From assembly GCF_003226325.1 (NCBI RefSeq), contig NZ_PDOD01000007.1, forward strand, positions 1 to 55,891: a stretch of 55,891 nt of DNA. The letters run 5' to 3'. The position numbers and the translations under genes are program-made. Every line of letters starts with the position of its first letter. Within the stretch, counting starts at the first letter, position 1. Source of the stretch: Salipaludibacillus keqinensis (lineage in GTDB: Bacteria > Bacillota > Bacilli > Bacillales > Salisediminibacteriaceae). Positions 45,043 through 55,838 of the stretch are shown here, piece after piece. The notes under the pieces were generated by a model, which did no database searches, was not told the DNA's origin, and saw nothing but the letters and a program-made list of their open reading frames with translations.

Positions 45043-45825
45043 GTGGCGAATAAAGTGAATCTTGTGATGGACGTTGGGAATACAAAATTAGCGATTGGGG
45101 TATATGGTCAAGGGGAATTGCAATACGATTGGACGGTTCAAACAGATCCACATAAAACGGTCGATGAGTACGGCGTGTTACTTCATCATTTATTTCAATT
45201 TGAAGGATTAAGCCTGGAAAAAGTTTCAGGTGGAATCATATCTTCTGTCTTTCCTACAATTGATCAATGTATGAAAAATGTCTGTGAAAAGTACTTTCAA
45301 TTCACCCCTCTGTTTATTGGACCTGGGACTAAAACAGGACTAAATATTAAGTATGACAACCCTCGGGAGGTAGGTTCGGACAGAATTGTGAATGCTGTAG
45401 CCGGAATTAACGACTATGATAGCCCTTTAATTATTGTAGATTTAGGAACGGCCACTACATTTTGTTATATTAACGAACATAAAGAATACGTTGGTGGAGC
45501 CATTGCACCAGGGATGGATATATCCATGGAGGCACTTTATCAGCATGCATCAAAGCTACCGAAAATAGAAACAGTGAAAGCGAAAAGTGTTATAGGTAAA
45601 AATACGATTCATGCGATGCAATCAGGCTACCTATATGGATTTCTCAGCCAGATTGAAGGCATGATCTGGCGGATAAAAAAAGAAATGAATTCTAACCCGA
45701 CGGTGGTAGCCACAGGAGAAATGGCGAATATTATTTATCAAGAAACAAACATGATTGACCATGTAGATGAGTGGCTTACGTTAAAAGGGTTACAGCTCAT
45801 TTACGAAAGGAATCAGAGAGGTTAA
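45043..45825 (+). CDS. coaX: Type III pantothenate kinase
   Basis: A 260-residue enzyme for the first step of coenzyme A synthesis. It has the acetate/hsp70-like fold motifs [13 protein letters not shown] (about 7-19), DRIVNAVAG and [13 protein letters not shown], and the later [19 protein letters not shown]. The start is GTG at 45043, preceded by AAGGGAG. hslO follows 145 bases later; no obvious promoter was read for either. Confidence 0.94.
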   Translation: MANKVNLVMDVGNTKLAIGVYGQGELQYDWTVQTDPHKTVDEYGVLLHHLFQFEGLSLEKVSGGIISSVFPTIDQCMKNVCEKYFQFTPLFIGPGTKTGLNIKYDNPREVGSDRIVNAVAGINDYDSPLIIVDLGTATTFCYINEHKEYVGGAIAPGMDISMEALYQHASKLPKIETVKAKSVIGKNTIHAMQSGYLYGFLSQIEGMIWRIKKEMNSNPTVVATGEMANIIYQETNMIDHVDEWLTLKGLQLIYERNQRG

Positions 45826-45969
45826 CAAAAACGAGACTGCTCTCAACATCCAGAAGGGTGATATTATATTAAAGCGTCGTTAATCTTTCCTTTAAGAAGA
45901 TGTTTATAACAAGTTAATCAATGTCTGTTTTCAGAATAGCTATCTATTTAAAAAAGGAGTAAGGATATT

Positions 45970-46854
45970 ATGAAGGATTATTTAATTAAAGCACTCGCTT
46001 ATGAAGGTACAGTAAGGATATATGCAATCCAATCGACAGAAATGGTGCGAGAGGCAGCCGAGAGACAAGGTACATGGAGAACGGTTACAGCTGCCCTTGG
46101 TCGTGCTTTATCTGCAGGAACCATGATGGGAGCTATGCTTAAAGGGGATGAAAAATTAACAATAAAAATAGAAGGAAACGGTCCGGCATGTCCAATTATC
46201 GTTGATGCCAATGCAGATGGAACAGCGCGGGGGTATGTTTCGCGAGCGAACCTCGACCCTGAGCGGAAAGAAAACGGAAAGCTAAACGTCTCCTCAGTAG
46301 TTGGTAATGAAGGGTCCTTGTCTGTTGTCAAGGACTTGGGCATGAAGGATTATTTTACTGGAAGCGTTCCTATTGTTTCAGGAGAATTGGGAGAAGACTT
46401 TACTTATTATTTTGCCTCTTCGGAACAAACACCGTCATCCGTGGGACTGGGTGTGGTCATCGGTAAAGGAGATGAAGTAGAAGGTGCAGGAGGGTTTATC
46501 CTGCAAATGATGCCAGGAGTGAAAGATGAAACGATCGATGACATTGAGCAACGTTTAAATGCTCTCCCTCCTATTTCTAAACTGATTAAAGATGGATTTA
46601 GCCCTGAACAGATTGTTGAGCAACTTACTGGTAAAGAGAATTATCAGGTGTTAGAAACAATAGAAACGTCCTTCCAATGTCATTGTTCTAAAGAACGTAT
46701 GGCTAATGCGATCTTTGGACTTCAGGAAGAAGATCTCCGTGCGATGATTGATGAAGATGAGGGAGCAGAAACGACGTGTCATTTTTGTAATGAAACGTAC
46801 TTGTTCTCGAAAGCAGAACTAGAGAGTTTATTATCAGACAAATTACAAGCATAA
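45970..46854 (+). CDS. hslO: Redox-regulated chaperone Hsp33
   Basis: A 294-residue holdase activated by oxidation. The zinc-binding cysteines of the C-terminal redox switch are C237, C239 (CHC) and C270, C273 (CHFC), and the N-terminal domain carries GRALSAGTMMGAMLKG. AAAAGGAG precedes the ATG. In B. subtilis yacD (a PrsA-like foldase) follows; here cysK comes next. Confidence 0.95.
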   Translation: MKDYLIKALAYEGTVRIYAIQSTEMVREAAERQGTWRTVTAALGRALSAGTMMGAMLKGDEKLTIKIEGNGPACPIIVDANADGTARGYVSRANLDPERKENGKLNVSSVVGNEGSLSVVKDLGMKDYFTGSVPIVSGELGEDFTYYFASSEQTPSSVGLGVVIGKGDEVEGAGGFILQMMPGVKDETIDDIEQRLNALPPISKLIKDGFSPEQIVEQLTGKENYQVLETIETSFQCHCSKERMANAIFGLQEEDLRAMIDEDEGAETTCHFCNETYLFSKAELESLLSDKLQA

Positions 46855-46864
46855 AGATTTTTTC

Positions 46865-46893
46865 TTGACGATGGATCCAGTAATTGGTATGAT
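46865..46893 (+). promoter_or_regulatory. Sigma-A promoter of cysK
   Basis: TTGACG (46865-46870), 17-nt spacer, TATGAT (46888-46893). An AT-rich TTATATTAA follows near the start site; a CymR operator could lie there, as in B. subtilis, but I cannot identify it. Confidence 0.65.
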
Positions 46894-46944
46894 TAATTTA
46901 TATTAATCCAATGAAATTACTTGGTTTTAAGGAGGAGATTGAAC

Positions 46945-47877
46945 ATGGCAAAAGTTGTGAATTCCATTACTGAATTAATTGGTGAGACTCCCTTAGTGAA
47001 ACTGCAAAGACTGGTGACGGATGAACATGCTGATGTATATTTAAAGTTGGAATTTATGAACCCAGGTAGCAGTGTGAAAGATCGGATTGCGTTATCAATG
47101 ATTGAAGATGCGGAACAAAAAGGAACGTTGAAGCCAGGTGACACAATCGTTGAACCTACTAGTGGGAATACAGGAATTGGCTTAGCCATGGTTGCTGCTG
47201 CAAAAGGGTATAGATCTCTACTTGTTATGCCTGAAACAATGAGTTTAGAAAGACGGAACTTGTTGCGAGCGTATGGAGCTGAACTTGTTTTAACTCCAGG
47301 ACCTGATGGAATGGGCGGTGCCATTCAAAAAGCCCGTGAACTGCAAAGAGAAAAAGGGTATTTTATGCCCCAACAATTTGAGAATCAGGCGAACCCTAAA
47401 GTACACCGTGAAACGACAGGGAAAGAATTGCTAGAACAAGTTGGCGATCAGTTAGATGCTTTTGTTTCAGGGATCGGTACAGGTGGAACGATTACCGGTG
47501 CTGGTGAAGTGTTGAAACAAAAGTTTCCTGACATGAAGCTAATAGCGCTAGAGCCTTCTGATTCACCGATTTTATCAGGAGGGAAAAAAGGCCCGCACAA
47601 AATTCAAGGGATTGGTGCAGGATTTGTTCCAGAAATATTAAATACAGACCTATATGATGAAGTGATGACTGTCTCTACAGAACAGTCATTTGAATACGCT
47701 CGCCGTGCTGCCCGTGAAGAAGGGATATTAGGTGGTATTTCTTCCGGTGCAGCCATTTATGCAGCATTGGATGTGGCAAAGCGGCTTGGTAAAGGAAAAA
47801 AAGTGGTTGCGGTTATTCCAAGTAACGGAGAACGTTATTTAAGTACTCCACTGTATCAATTTGATGAAGAAGAATAA
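46945..47877 (+). CDS. cysK: Cysteine synthase A (O-acetylserine thiol-lyase)
   Basis: A 310-residue fold-type II PLP enzyme making cysteine from O-acetylserine and sulfide. The Schiff-base lysine is K45 in [17 protein letters not shown] (72-77) and [11 protein letters not shown] hold the cofactor phosphate and substrate. ATG 46945 follows AGGAGGAG; an in-frame extension of eight codons overlaps this site. In B. subtilis CysK also moonlights with CymR. Promoter and terminator frame it as a monocistron. Confidence 0.96.
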   Translation: MAKVVNSITELIGETPLVKLQRLVTDEHADVYLKLEFMNPGSSVKDRIALSMIEDAEQKGTLKPGDTIVEPTSGNTGIGLAMVAAAKGYRSLLVMPETMSLERRNLLRAYGAELVLTPGPDGMGGAIQKARELQREKGYFMPQQFENQANPKVHRETTGKELLEQVGDQLDAFVSGIGTGGTITGAGEVLKQKFPDMKLIALEPSDSPILSGGKKGPHKIQGIGAGFVPEILNTDLYDEVMTVSTEQSFEYARRAAREEGILGGISSGAAIYAALDVAKRLGKGKKVVAVIPSNGERYLSTPLYQFDEEE

Positions 47878-47880
47878 TAG

Positions 47881-47907
47881 AAAAAAGAGCCGATTGGCTC
47901 TTTTTTT
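47881..47907 (+). terminator. Intrinsic terminator after cysK
   Basis: AAAAAAGAGCC (47881-47891) pairs with GGCTCTTTTTT (47896-47906), 4-nt loop, T-rich tail. It may work in both directions. Confidence 0.9.
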
Positions 47908-47962
47908 CTATTTCATACATACTTAGGGTGAGGATATGTAATGTCACGCAATTTTGTTAACG

Positions 47963-47991
47963 TTGCGCCTATGAACGATGCACCGTATAAT
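47963..47991 (+). promoter_or_regulatory. Sigma-A promoter of the folate operon
   Basis: TTGCGC (47963-47968), 17-nt spacer, TATAAT (47986-47991), about 48 nt before the pabB start. The -35 is weak. Confidence 0.55.
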
Positions 47992-48038
47992 AAGTGGAAG
48001 AAATGAATCGTTTTAGGCAGCGTGAGGTGGGCATAATA

Positions 48039-49493
48039 ATGATAATAACTAAACGAAGACCGATTGGGAAACAAGTGAATCTTCAAGATATCACCACCGA
48101 TTGGTTTAAGACATATTCACATTTATCAAAAGAAATAGAACATCATGTTTTGTTGGAGAGTGGCCGTGGAGGTCGCTACTCTATCATTGGTTTATCGCCT
48201 TGGGCTGTCATTAAAGGGAAAAATCAGCGGTTGATTGTGAGAACAAGTGAAAGTACAGATTATTTCGAAGGACCTTTGTTATCTTCACTAAGAACTTGGT
48301 TATCGTCTTATAAAGTGGATTCAAATAAAGATCTTCCCGAATTTCAAGGAGGTTTAATAGGTCAACTGAGCTATGATCTTATTCGAGAGATTGAAAGGCT
48401 TCCAAATGAGGCTGACGATGATTTAAATACAGATGATGTGTATTTATTGGCTTTTGATGAGGTGTATGTCATTGACCATAGAGAAGAGAAGATTTGGTTT
48501 ATCGCCCTAGTCCCTCCTGATCAAGCGAGTGATGGAGAGGACGTCTTAAAAAATATGATGGATCGATGGCGTGAAGGAGAACAATCTCGACTTAATGATA
48601 CAAACAAAAAGAATCGCACGGCTGATGTATCAATAAAAAAACCTTCTCATTTTTCCCGTTCTTTCCAGGAAGATGTGTTTAAAGAGGCCGTGGAGAAAAC
48701 GAAACAATATATCCGTGATGGAGATGTCTTCCAAGTTAACCTCTCAGTGCGGGAATCGCGTGAAGCTATGACGGAGCCAATCCATATTTATGACTGTTTA
48801 AGAAAGATCAATCCGTCTCCTTATATGGGTTATTTCCATACACCTGAATTACAGTATGTGAGCGCGTCTCCTGAATTGCTTGTAAAAGTACAAGGAGAAG
48901 AAGTGAGTACGCGACCTATAGCGGGTACCCGTTCAAGAGGGAAAAATGAACAAGAAGATCAAGCTCTTGCTGATACATTGTTAAATAATGAAAAAGAACG
49001 CGCCGAGCACATTATGCTTGTAGATTTAGAGCGTAATGATTTAGGGCGAGTTTGTCAGTATGGATCGGTGGAAGTAGATGAACTGATGGTCATTGAGAAA
49101 TATTCCCATGTGATGCATATCGTTTCAAATGTGAAGGGAATAAAAGCTGCTGATTATGATGCTCTTGATGTGATAGCGGCCACATTTCCAGGGGGTACGA
49201 TTACTGGTGCTCCGAAAATTCGAACGATGGAAATCATTGAAGAATTAGAACCAGTGAGAAGAGGCGCATACACAGGATCTTTAGGCTGGATTGGTTTCCA
49301 AGGAGATATGGAACTAAATATTACGATAAGGACCATGATTGTAAAAGACGGAATGTGTCATGTGCAGGCAGGGGCTGGAATTGTTATTGACTCAGACCCG
49401 AAAGCAGAATATAAAGAATCATTAAAGAAGGCGAAAGCTTTGTGGAAAGCAAAAGAGATGAGCGAAGAAGAGCTGAGGAGGAATGAAGAATGA
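48039..49493 (+). CDS. pabB: Aminodeoxychorismate synthase component I
   Basis: A 484-residue chorismate-binding enzyme that, with PabA, makes 4-amino-4-deoxychorismate for p-aminobenzoate and folate. The C-terminal catalytic half carries [53 protein letters not shown] and [11 protein letters not shown] 48039 follows GAGGTGGG; the frame opens 15 codons earlier without one. It starts the pabB-pabA-pabC-folP-folB-folK-yazB operon and overlaps pabA by four bases. Confidence 0.95.
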   Translation: MIITKRRPIGKQVNLQDITTDWFKTYSHLSKEIEHHVLLESGRGGRYSIIGLSPWAVIKGKNQRLIVRTSESTDYFEGPLLSSLRTWLSSYKVDSNKDLPEFQGGLIGQLSYDLIREIERLPNEADDDLNTDDVYLLAFDEVYVIDHREEKIWFIALVPPDQASDGEDVLKNMMDRWREGEQSRLNDTNKKNRTADVSIKKPSHFSRSFQEDVFKEAVEKTKQYIRDGDVFQVNLSVRESREAMTEPIHIYDCLRKINPSPYMGYFHTPELQYVSASPELLVKVQGEEVSTRPIAGTRSRGKNEQEDQALADTLLNNEKERAEHIMLVDLERNDLGRVCQYGSVEVDELMVIEKYSHVMHIVSNVKGIKAADYDALDVIAATFPGGTITGAPKIRTMEIIEELEPVRRGAYTGSLGWIGFQGDMELNITIRTMIVKDGMCHVQAGAGIVIDSDPKAEYKESLKKAKALWKAKEMSEEELRRNEE

Positions 49494-50086
49494 TTTTAAT
49501 GATTGATAACTACGATTCTTTTACGTACAATTTAGTGCAATATTTAGGAGAGATGGGACAAGATTTAGTGATCCGCAGAAATGATCAAATAACCATTGAA
49601 GAGATTGATAAGATGTCACCTGACTATTTAATGATCTCACCAGGACCTTGTAGCCCGAATGAAGCCGGGATTAGTATGGATGCGATCAAATTTTTTGCAG
49701 GTAAAATACCGATTTTCGGTGTTTGTTTAGGACATCAGTCCATCGCGCAAGTATTTGGTGGTGACGTGGTTCGTGCTGAGCGCTTAATGCACGGAAAAAC
49801 GTCTGAAGTATTACACGATAGCCGATCTATCTTTCAAGATATCATCAATCCATTTGTAGCTACCCGCTATCATTCATTGATTGTCAAACGAGAAACGTTG
49901 CCAGACTGTTTTGAGATCTCAGCTGAAACGGAACAAGGTGAGATCATGGGACTGCGTCATAAAGCGTTACCTGTGGAAGGAGTCCAGTTTCATCCTGAAT
50001 CGATCATGACAGACGTGGGGAAACGTCTATTAAGGAATTTCCTGGATCAATACAAGGAGTATGACAAGACATGTACCTCTATATAA
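49490..50086 (+). CDS. pabA: Aminodeoxychorismate/anthranilate synthase glutaminase subunit
   Basis: A 198-residue class I glutamine amidotransferase supplying ammonia to PabB, and in B. subtilis also to TrpE. The nucleophile C79 is in GVCLGHQS and the HPES segment near the C-terminus carries the catalytic His-Glu pair. It overlaps pabB by four and pabC by 16 bases, implying coupled translation. Confidence 0.95.
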   Translation: MILMIDNYDSFTYNLVQYLGEMGQDLVIRRNDQITIEEIDKMSPDYLMISPGPCSPNEAGISMDAIKFFAGKIPIFGVCLGHQSIAQVFGGDVVRAERLMHGKTSEVLHDSRSIFQDIINPFVATRYHSLIVKRETLPDCFEISAETEQGEIMGLRHKALPVEGVQFHPESIMTDVGKRLLRNFLDQYKEYDKTCTSI

Positions 50087-50928
50087 ATGGCTTATTTTTA
50101 AAAGAAGAAGAAGTGAAGCTTTCTCCTTTTGATCATGGGTTTATGTATGGATTAGGACTGTTTGAAACTTTTCGCACGTATCATGGTCATCCATTTTTAT
50201 TGGATGACCATTTTCAGCGATTATCAGAAAGTGCGTTTAGCTTAAATATCATACCTGAACTTTATAAAAGAGAAGAGACGAAAAAAGTGATTGAAGAACT
50301 TCTTCGTTTAAATGGATTGGAAGATGGATACTTCCGATGGAATGTTTCTGCGGGTGAGAGGGGCGTAGGATTAACATCTTCTCCATATGAACAACCCAAT
50401 ACCATTGTCTATGTGAAACCTTTACCTACTAAAAATCCAGTAGCGAAAAGTGGACAAACATTAATGACTCGACGAAACTCCCCAGAAGGAAATGAACGTC
50501 TCAAATCACATCATTATTTAAATAATATGTTAGGTAAACGAGAACTAGGGGAGGATTCGAATAAAGAAGGAATCTTTTTGACGGAGGACCATGTTCTTTC
50601 AGAAGGTGTCGTCTCCAATCTATTTTGGATAAAAGACGGTCAATTGTTTACACCAGATCTGACTTGTAGTTGCCTCAATGGAATTACTCGTCAATTTCTT
50701 CTCGCTCTTACTAAAGCAGAAGGGATTCCGGTGCACGAAGGTCGTTTTTTCTTGGAAGAGGCGTTGTTAGCAGACGAAGTTTTCGTAACTAATTCTATTC
50801 AAGGGGTTGTCCCTCTCGAAATGTGGGACGAACACCTTTTCCCAGGAAATAAAGGTACATTTTTTCAATGGGTGAACAAACGCTATGAACAAGCCTGTTA
50901 TCACTTATGGAGCAGGAAAGACCTTTAA
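50071..50928 (+). CDS. pabC: Aminodeoxychorismate lyase
   Basis: A 285-residue fold-type IV PLP enzyme that releases p-aminobenzoate from aminodeoxychorismate. Family features are [21 protein letters not shown] near the N-terminus, the lysine-bearing [11 protein letters not shown] and [10 protein letters not shown]. It starts inside pabA, preceded by AAGGAG. Normal length. Confidence 0.94.
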   Translation: MYLYINGLFLKEEEVKLSPFDHGFMYGLGLFETFRTYHGHPFLLDDHFQRLSESAFSLNIIPELYKREETKKVIEELLRLNGLEDGYFRWNVSAGERGVGLTSSPYEQPNTIVYVKPLPTKNPVAKSGQTLMTRRNSPEGNERLKSHHYLNNMLGKRELGEDSNKEGIFLTEDHVLSEGVVSNLFWIKDGQLFTPDLTCSCLNGITRQFLLALTKAEGIPVHEGRFFLEEALLADEVFVTNSIQGVVPLEMWDEHLFPGNKGTFFQWVNKRYEQACYHLWSRKDL

Positions 50929-50958
50929 CATCTCAACTCAACTTAGAAAAGGTGATCA

Positions 50959-51810
50959 ATGATGAAGAATATGCTGATGGCATGGGATCAATATCGTCTG
51001 GATTTTTCAGAAAAAACATTCATAATGGGAATCTTAAATGTGACGCCGGATTCCTTTTCCGATGGTGGGATTTATAAAGGGGCGGTCAAGGCTGCGGAAC
51101 GGGCGCAAAATATGGTATTACAAGGGGCCCACATAATCGATATCGGCGGGGAGTCTACTCGTCCCGGTGCCACTACCGTGAATGAAGAAGAAGAACTGAG
51201 GCGAGTCATTCAGCCCCTTCAAGCAATAAGGGGAGCTGTGAACGTCCCTATTTCTATTGATACGTACAAAGCGAATGTAGCCGAAAAAGCGATTCAGGCA
51301 GGGGCCAACATTATAAACGATGTGTGGGGTTGCAAAGCTGATTCACACATGGCATCAGTAGCTGCTCATTACGATGTGCCGATTATTCTTATGCAGAATC
51401 GGGAAAAGGCAGAGTATGATAACCTAATAGAGGACATGAAGAAGGATTTACAAGAAAGCATTGATCTTTGTCATAAAGCGGGCGTGAAAGATGAGCGAAT
51501 TATCCTCGACCCAGGAATAGGCTTTGCTAAGTCTTATGAGGATAATGTGCAAGTGATGCGTCACCTCGAAGAATTCACTAGTCTCGGGTACCCGTTATTG
51601 TTAGGTACCTCTAGAAAATCTTTAATTGCTAAAACATTAGAGCTCCCTGTCGATGAACGAATGGAAGGGACAGGTGCCACGGTTTGTCTCGGCATTGATA
51701 AAGGATGTGACATCGTGCGAGTTCATGACGTGTTGGAGATGAGCCGAATGGCTAAGATGATGGATGTAATGATCGGCAAGAGGGAGTTACCCCTTACTCA
51801 GCCTATGTAG
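50959..51810 (+). CDS. folP: Dihydropteroate synthase
   Basis: A 283-residue enzyme (sul) condensing p-aminobenzoate with dihydropterin pyrophosphate, the sulfonamide target. Signatures are GILNVTPDSFSDGG (about 24-37), IDIGGESTRPGA and DPGIGFAKSYEDN. AAAAGGTG precedes ATG 50959; a second ATG three bases later is equally possible. Confidence 0.95.
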   Translation: MMKNMLMAWDQYRLDFSEKTFIMGILNVTPDSFSDGGIYKGAVKAAERAQNMVLQGAHIIDIGGESTRPGATTVNEEEELRRVIQPLQAIRGAVNVPISIDTYKANVAEKAIQAGANIINDVWGCKADSHMASVAAHYDVPIILMQNREKAEYDNLIEDMKKDLQESIDLCHKAGVKDERIILDPGIGFAKSYEDNVQVMRHLEEFTSLGYPLLLGTSRKSLIAKTLELPVDERMEGTGATVCLGIDKGCDIVRVHDVLEMSRMAKMMDVMIGKRELPLTQPM

Positions 51811-51827
51811 AAGAGGAGATGGAACAG

Positions 51828-52190
51828 ATGGATAAAGTCTTTGTGCAAGGGATGAAATTTTACGGGTACCACGGTGCATTTCCGGAAGAGAACAGGCTTG
51901 GTCAGCGATTTTATGCAGATGTGACACTGGAATTAGATACAAGACCAGCAGGAAAAAGCGACGACTTGGAACAAACAGTGAATTATGCGAAAGTATATGA
52001 AGCAGCAAAAGAAGTCCTTGAAGGAGAACCTGTAAAATTAGTGGAAACTCTCACTGACCGGTTGGCCCATTTATTATTAGATCGGTTTAGCGTCATTGAA
52101 GCATGTGTTGTGAAAGTGACCAAGCCAGATCCTCCTATTCCAGGTCATTATGATCACGTAGCTGTAGAGATCAGAAGAGAGAGGGACTGA
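51828..52190 (+). CDS. folB: Dihydroneopterin aldolase
   Basis: A 120-residue tunnelling-fold enzyme of dihydrofolate synthesis. FYGYHGAFPEENRLGQRF near the N-terminus and KPDPPIPGHYDHVAVEI near the C-terminus are diagnostic. ATG 51828 follows AAGAGGAG; ATG 51819 lies directly on that site. Confidence 0.95.
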   Translation: MDKVFVQGMKFYGYHGAFPEENRLGQRFYADVTLELDTRPAGKSDDLEQTVNYAKVYEAAKEVLEGEPVKLVETLTDRLAHLLLDRFSVIEACVVKVTKPDPPIPGHYDHVAVEIRRERD

Positions 52191-52196
52191 CTTAAC

Positions 52197-52727
52197 ATGA
52201 GTAACCGCCATATTAGTTATATTGCTTTAGGCTCCAATCAAGGAGCAAGGGATCAGTATTTGGCCGATGCCATTACGAAGTTAGATGAAGAACCTGCCAT
52301 TTCTATTCTTTCTTTGTCTTCCATTTATGAAACAGCCCCAGTAGGTGTAACAGATCAGCCATCTTTTTTAAATATGGTCGTAAAAGTAAACACAACACTC
52401 ACCCCTATCGAACTGTTGGAAACGACTCAGAGGATTGAACAGGAAGGTGGACGCGAACGTAACGAGAAATGGGGTCCGAGGACAATTGATATTGACATTC
52501 TATTGTTTAACGACGAAAATATTTTATTGGAATCATTACGGATCCCGCATCCTCGCATGCTCGAACGAGGTTTCGTACTAATACCTTTAAAAGAAATAGA
52601 TCCTCACCTGCGGTTGAATGATGGCCGAAGTATTGATGAATATATAGATCAATTAACCGATAAAGAAGGTGTTCGTAAATGGAAGAACTCATTTGGGGAA
52701 GAAGGATCCGCGCGTTTCGAAAACTAA
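52197..52727 (+). CDS. folK: HPPK, hydroxymethyldihydropterin pyrophosphokinase
   Basis: A 176-residue kinase that pyrophosphorylates the pterin used by FolP. YIALGSNQGARDQYL and WGPRTIDIDILLF (about 92-104, metal-binding aspartates) are diagnostic. It follows folB by six bases and overlaps yazB by 49 bases. Confidence 0.95.
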   Translation: MSNRHISYIALGSNQGARDQYLADAITKLDEEPAISILSLSSIYETAPVGVTDQPSFLNMVVKVNTTLTPIELLETTQRIEQEGGRERNEKWGPRTIDIDILLFNDENILLESLRIPHPRMLERGFVLIPLKEIDPHLRLNDGRSIDEYIDQLTDKEGVRKWKNSFGEEGSARFEN

Positions 52728-52885
52728 AAGGCTATACGCAAGAAGATTTAGCTAGAAGTGTCGGTGTCTCTGTATCTGTCTTAGGAGAAATCGAGCGAGG
52801 AACTCGGAAGCCAGGAGAAGATTTGTTAAAGCGAGTGACTTCTGCTTTAGACGTCTCTTTAGACGAATTAACATCTATCAAATAA
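52679..52885 (+). CDS. yazB: Small XRE-family DNA-binding protein YazB
   Basis: A 68-residue helix-turn-helix protein. The Cro/C1-type domain spans residues 8-63 (RRIRAFRKLKGYTQEDLARSVG, IERGTRKPGED). It starts well inside folK after GAAGGTG and ends the folate operon, as in B. subtilis. The target is unknown. dusB normally follows it and is absent here. Confidence 0.9.
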   Translation: MEELIWGRRIRAFRKLKGYTQEDLARSVGVSVSVLGEIERGTRKPGEDLLKRVTSALDVSLDELTSIK

Positions 52886-52903
52886 TAAAATAGGTGAGAG
52901 AAG

Positions 52904-53020
52904 TTGTTGATAACAGGAAACGGCACGATGAAAAACCCTGTCGGATTGGCGCTGATAGAAAAGCGGCACAACCTTAATAAGTTGACAAGTAAGGAGAACT
53001 TTCCTATAATACCTCTGTGA
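52904..53020 (+). pseudogene. Possible remnant of dusB (or an unrecognised small ORF)
   Basis: A 38-codon open frame starting TTG TTG after AGGTGAGAG. The first residues contain MKNPVGLAL, which resembles the LKNPVVLAPM near the N-terminus of DusB, the tRNA-dihydrouridine synthase normally encoded exactly here. The rest shows no similarity. Either a dusB start remnant left after deletion, or chance; I cannot exclude a small peptide gene. Confidence 0.35.
52982..53010 (+). promoter_or_regulatory. Consensus sigma-A promoter upstream of lysS
   Basis: TTGACA (52982-52987), 17-nt spacer, TATAAT (53005-53010): a full consensus. Transcription would start near 53017, about 12 nt before a terminator hairpin. 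Confidence 0.8.
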
Positions 53021-53028
53021 TAAACCGA

Positions 53029-53057
53029 AACTGCCAGTAGCATACTGGCAGTTTTCT
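53029..53057 (+). terminator. Terminator / possible attenuator before lysS
   Basis: AACTGCCAGTA (53029-53039) pairs perfectly with TACTGGCAGTT (53043-53053), 3-nt loop, followed by TTTTCTTCTT. It may end the folate operon, and it would also stop most transcripts from the promoter just upstream. Confidence 0.88.
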
Positions 53058-53143
53058 TCTTAAATATAGATCCGTTTTAAAAAGACTTACTTTTTAATAG
53101 ATAGTAACCTTTGTTGTGCAATGGGAAAGCAAATTTATAATAG

Positions 53144-54664
<1,521 letters not shown>

Positions 54665-54676
54665 ATTTTATTTCAC

Positions 54677-54708
54677 AAATCCTGCACATATTTTTTGTGC
54701 AGGATTTT
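54677..54708 (+). terminator. Intrinsic terminator after lysS
   Basis: AAATCCTGCACA (54677-54688) pairs with TGTGCAGGATTT (54696-54707), 7-nt loop, with a short T-run. Confidence 0.8.
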
Positions 54709-54813
54709 CGTTATGTAAATATGCTTTTGAGCTTGAAAAAGCCGCTATTCTCCAAGTGGTCTCTTAAGGAGGAAGAGGTTTCACCCATAGGACGCGAACG
54801 GTCGGATTCCTAA

Positions 54814-55120
54814 ATATACACACCACTTATAACAGAGCCTTTGGTTAATGAATGGAATTGGACTGATATCGCCTGGCAAAATCTTACGAGTATGCTTGGC
54901 TTTGCCTTCACGGATGTACTTGAAGGTAAAGCACCCTTAATAGATATAAAGATATGCTCTAAGATAGTGAAAGATTGGATAAACTGTTGCGACTAAGACA
55001 CCCCACCTCACGTTAAATACTTGTCAAAATTTTATAGAAATAGAAGCTTATTATTTGGCATGGCCTCAGTTGAAGGCAGGTGAACCGAAAAATAAATCAG
55101 TTGATAGTAGAAAAATACAA
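54814..55120 (+). pseudogene. Decayed coding fragments of unknown origin
   Basis: Within 1.1 kb without an intact gene, two open stretches read like coding DNA: 54814-54994, containing NEWNWTDIAWQNL and FAFTDVLEGKAP, and one ending near 55128 that contains EIEAYYLAWPQLKAGEPKN. They are in fragments with no good starts or ribosome-binding sites. I do not recognise the family. This may be a remnant of a horizontally acquired or phage gene. Confidence 0.35.
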
Positions 55121-55238
55121 GCTAATTGAAGAAGGTATTTCATTATCTTAAGTGGAGAGGTTTTTTTACTTTGTAGACTCGAATAAAATGGGGGAGTGAA
55201 CTAAATAAAGGAGATATTACTTCTTTTATATAGCTAAC

Positions 55239-55270
55239 ATTTCATGAAGACGTGTACGTCTTCATGAAAT
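55239..55270. repeat. 32-bp near-perfect palindrome
   Basis: 55239-55253 is exactly complementary to 55256-55270 with a 2-nt centre. No T-run follows. It could be a protein-binding site or the end of a lost element; nothing else supported lies between it and the rRNA promoters. Confidence 0.7.
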
Positions 55271-55487
55271 AAACTTAATTAACCTCTTTTGATGTTTACC
55301 GGGATGTTGGAAAAGCAGCATGGATTTTAACTATATGGTCAAAGAAGTTTCAACACTAACAATATAGAAAAGTTATATATTAAGGTTAGAATCCGAATAT
55401 TCATAGAAAAAATGTCTTCCGTTTTTCTTGATAATTAAGGGTTTGGGCGGACAAAGAAAAAAATGTGATATTTTTTTATTGAAAGTA

Positions 55488-55517
55488 TTGCATTGTATTC
55501 GTAGATCGTGGTATATT
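55488..55517 (+). promoter_or_regulatory. rRNA promoter P1 (putative)
   Basis: TTGCAT (55488-55493), 18-nt spacer, TATATT (55512-55517). It precedes P2 by about 100 bp, as in tandem rrn promoters of Bacillus. Confidence 0.6.
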
Positions 55518-55586
55518 ATTATCCGTCGCTCCGAAACGATTAATAACGACAGCGAAAAACAAGAAAAAAGTTTTTCAATAAAGTTA

Positions 55587-55615
55587 TTGACGAAAGACGA
55601 GAAAGGTGATATATT
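55587..55615 (+). promoter_or_regulatory. rRNA promoter P2
   Basis: TTGACG (55587-55592), 17-nt spacer, TATATT (55610-55615), with transcription start near 55622 and a leader of about 215 nt before 16S. Confidence 0.8.
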
Positions 55616-55715
55616 TATTGAGTCGCCAAAAACGACAAAAACAAACGCGGTGCTGTTACAAGCGGTGTTATCAAAAAAAGTATTTTTGGTTTCAGGACTT
55701 GGACGATAGCATCAG

Positions 55716-55737
55716 TTGACCTTTGAAAACTAAACAA
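55716..55737 (+). promoter_or_regulatory. rRNA leader boxA-type antitermination site
   Basis: TTGACCTTTGAAAACTAAAC matches the boxA-like leader motif of Bacillus rRNA operons, bound by NusB/NusE. A 20-bp palindrome (55753-55772) and a hairpin around GATGTC/GACATC near 55800 follow, probably part of the 16S processing stem. Confidence 0.65.
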
Positions 55738-55838
55738 AAAGCCAAGCGAAGTGGGATATTTTAAAATATCCCGTCAATGAAACAAATTTTTAACTTTTTG
55801 ATGTCAGAGACATCAAACTTGATGATTAGTCATCGTAC

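Noticed and set aside
55428-55709. 93-codon frame before the 16S gene
   Set aside because: It covers the two rRNA promoters and leader; no start signal and no domain.
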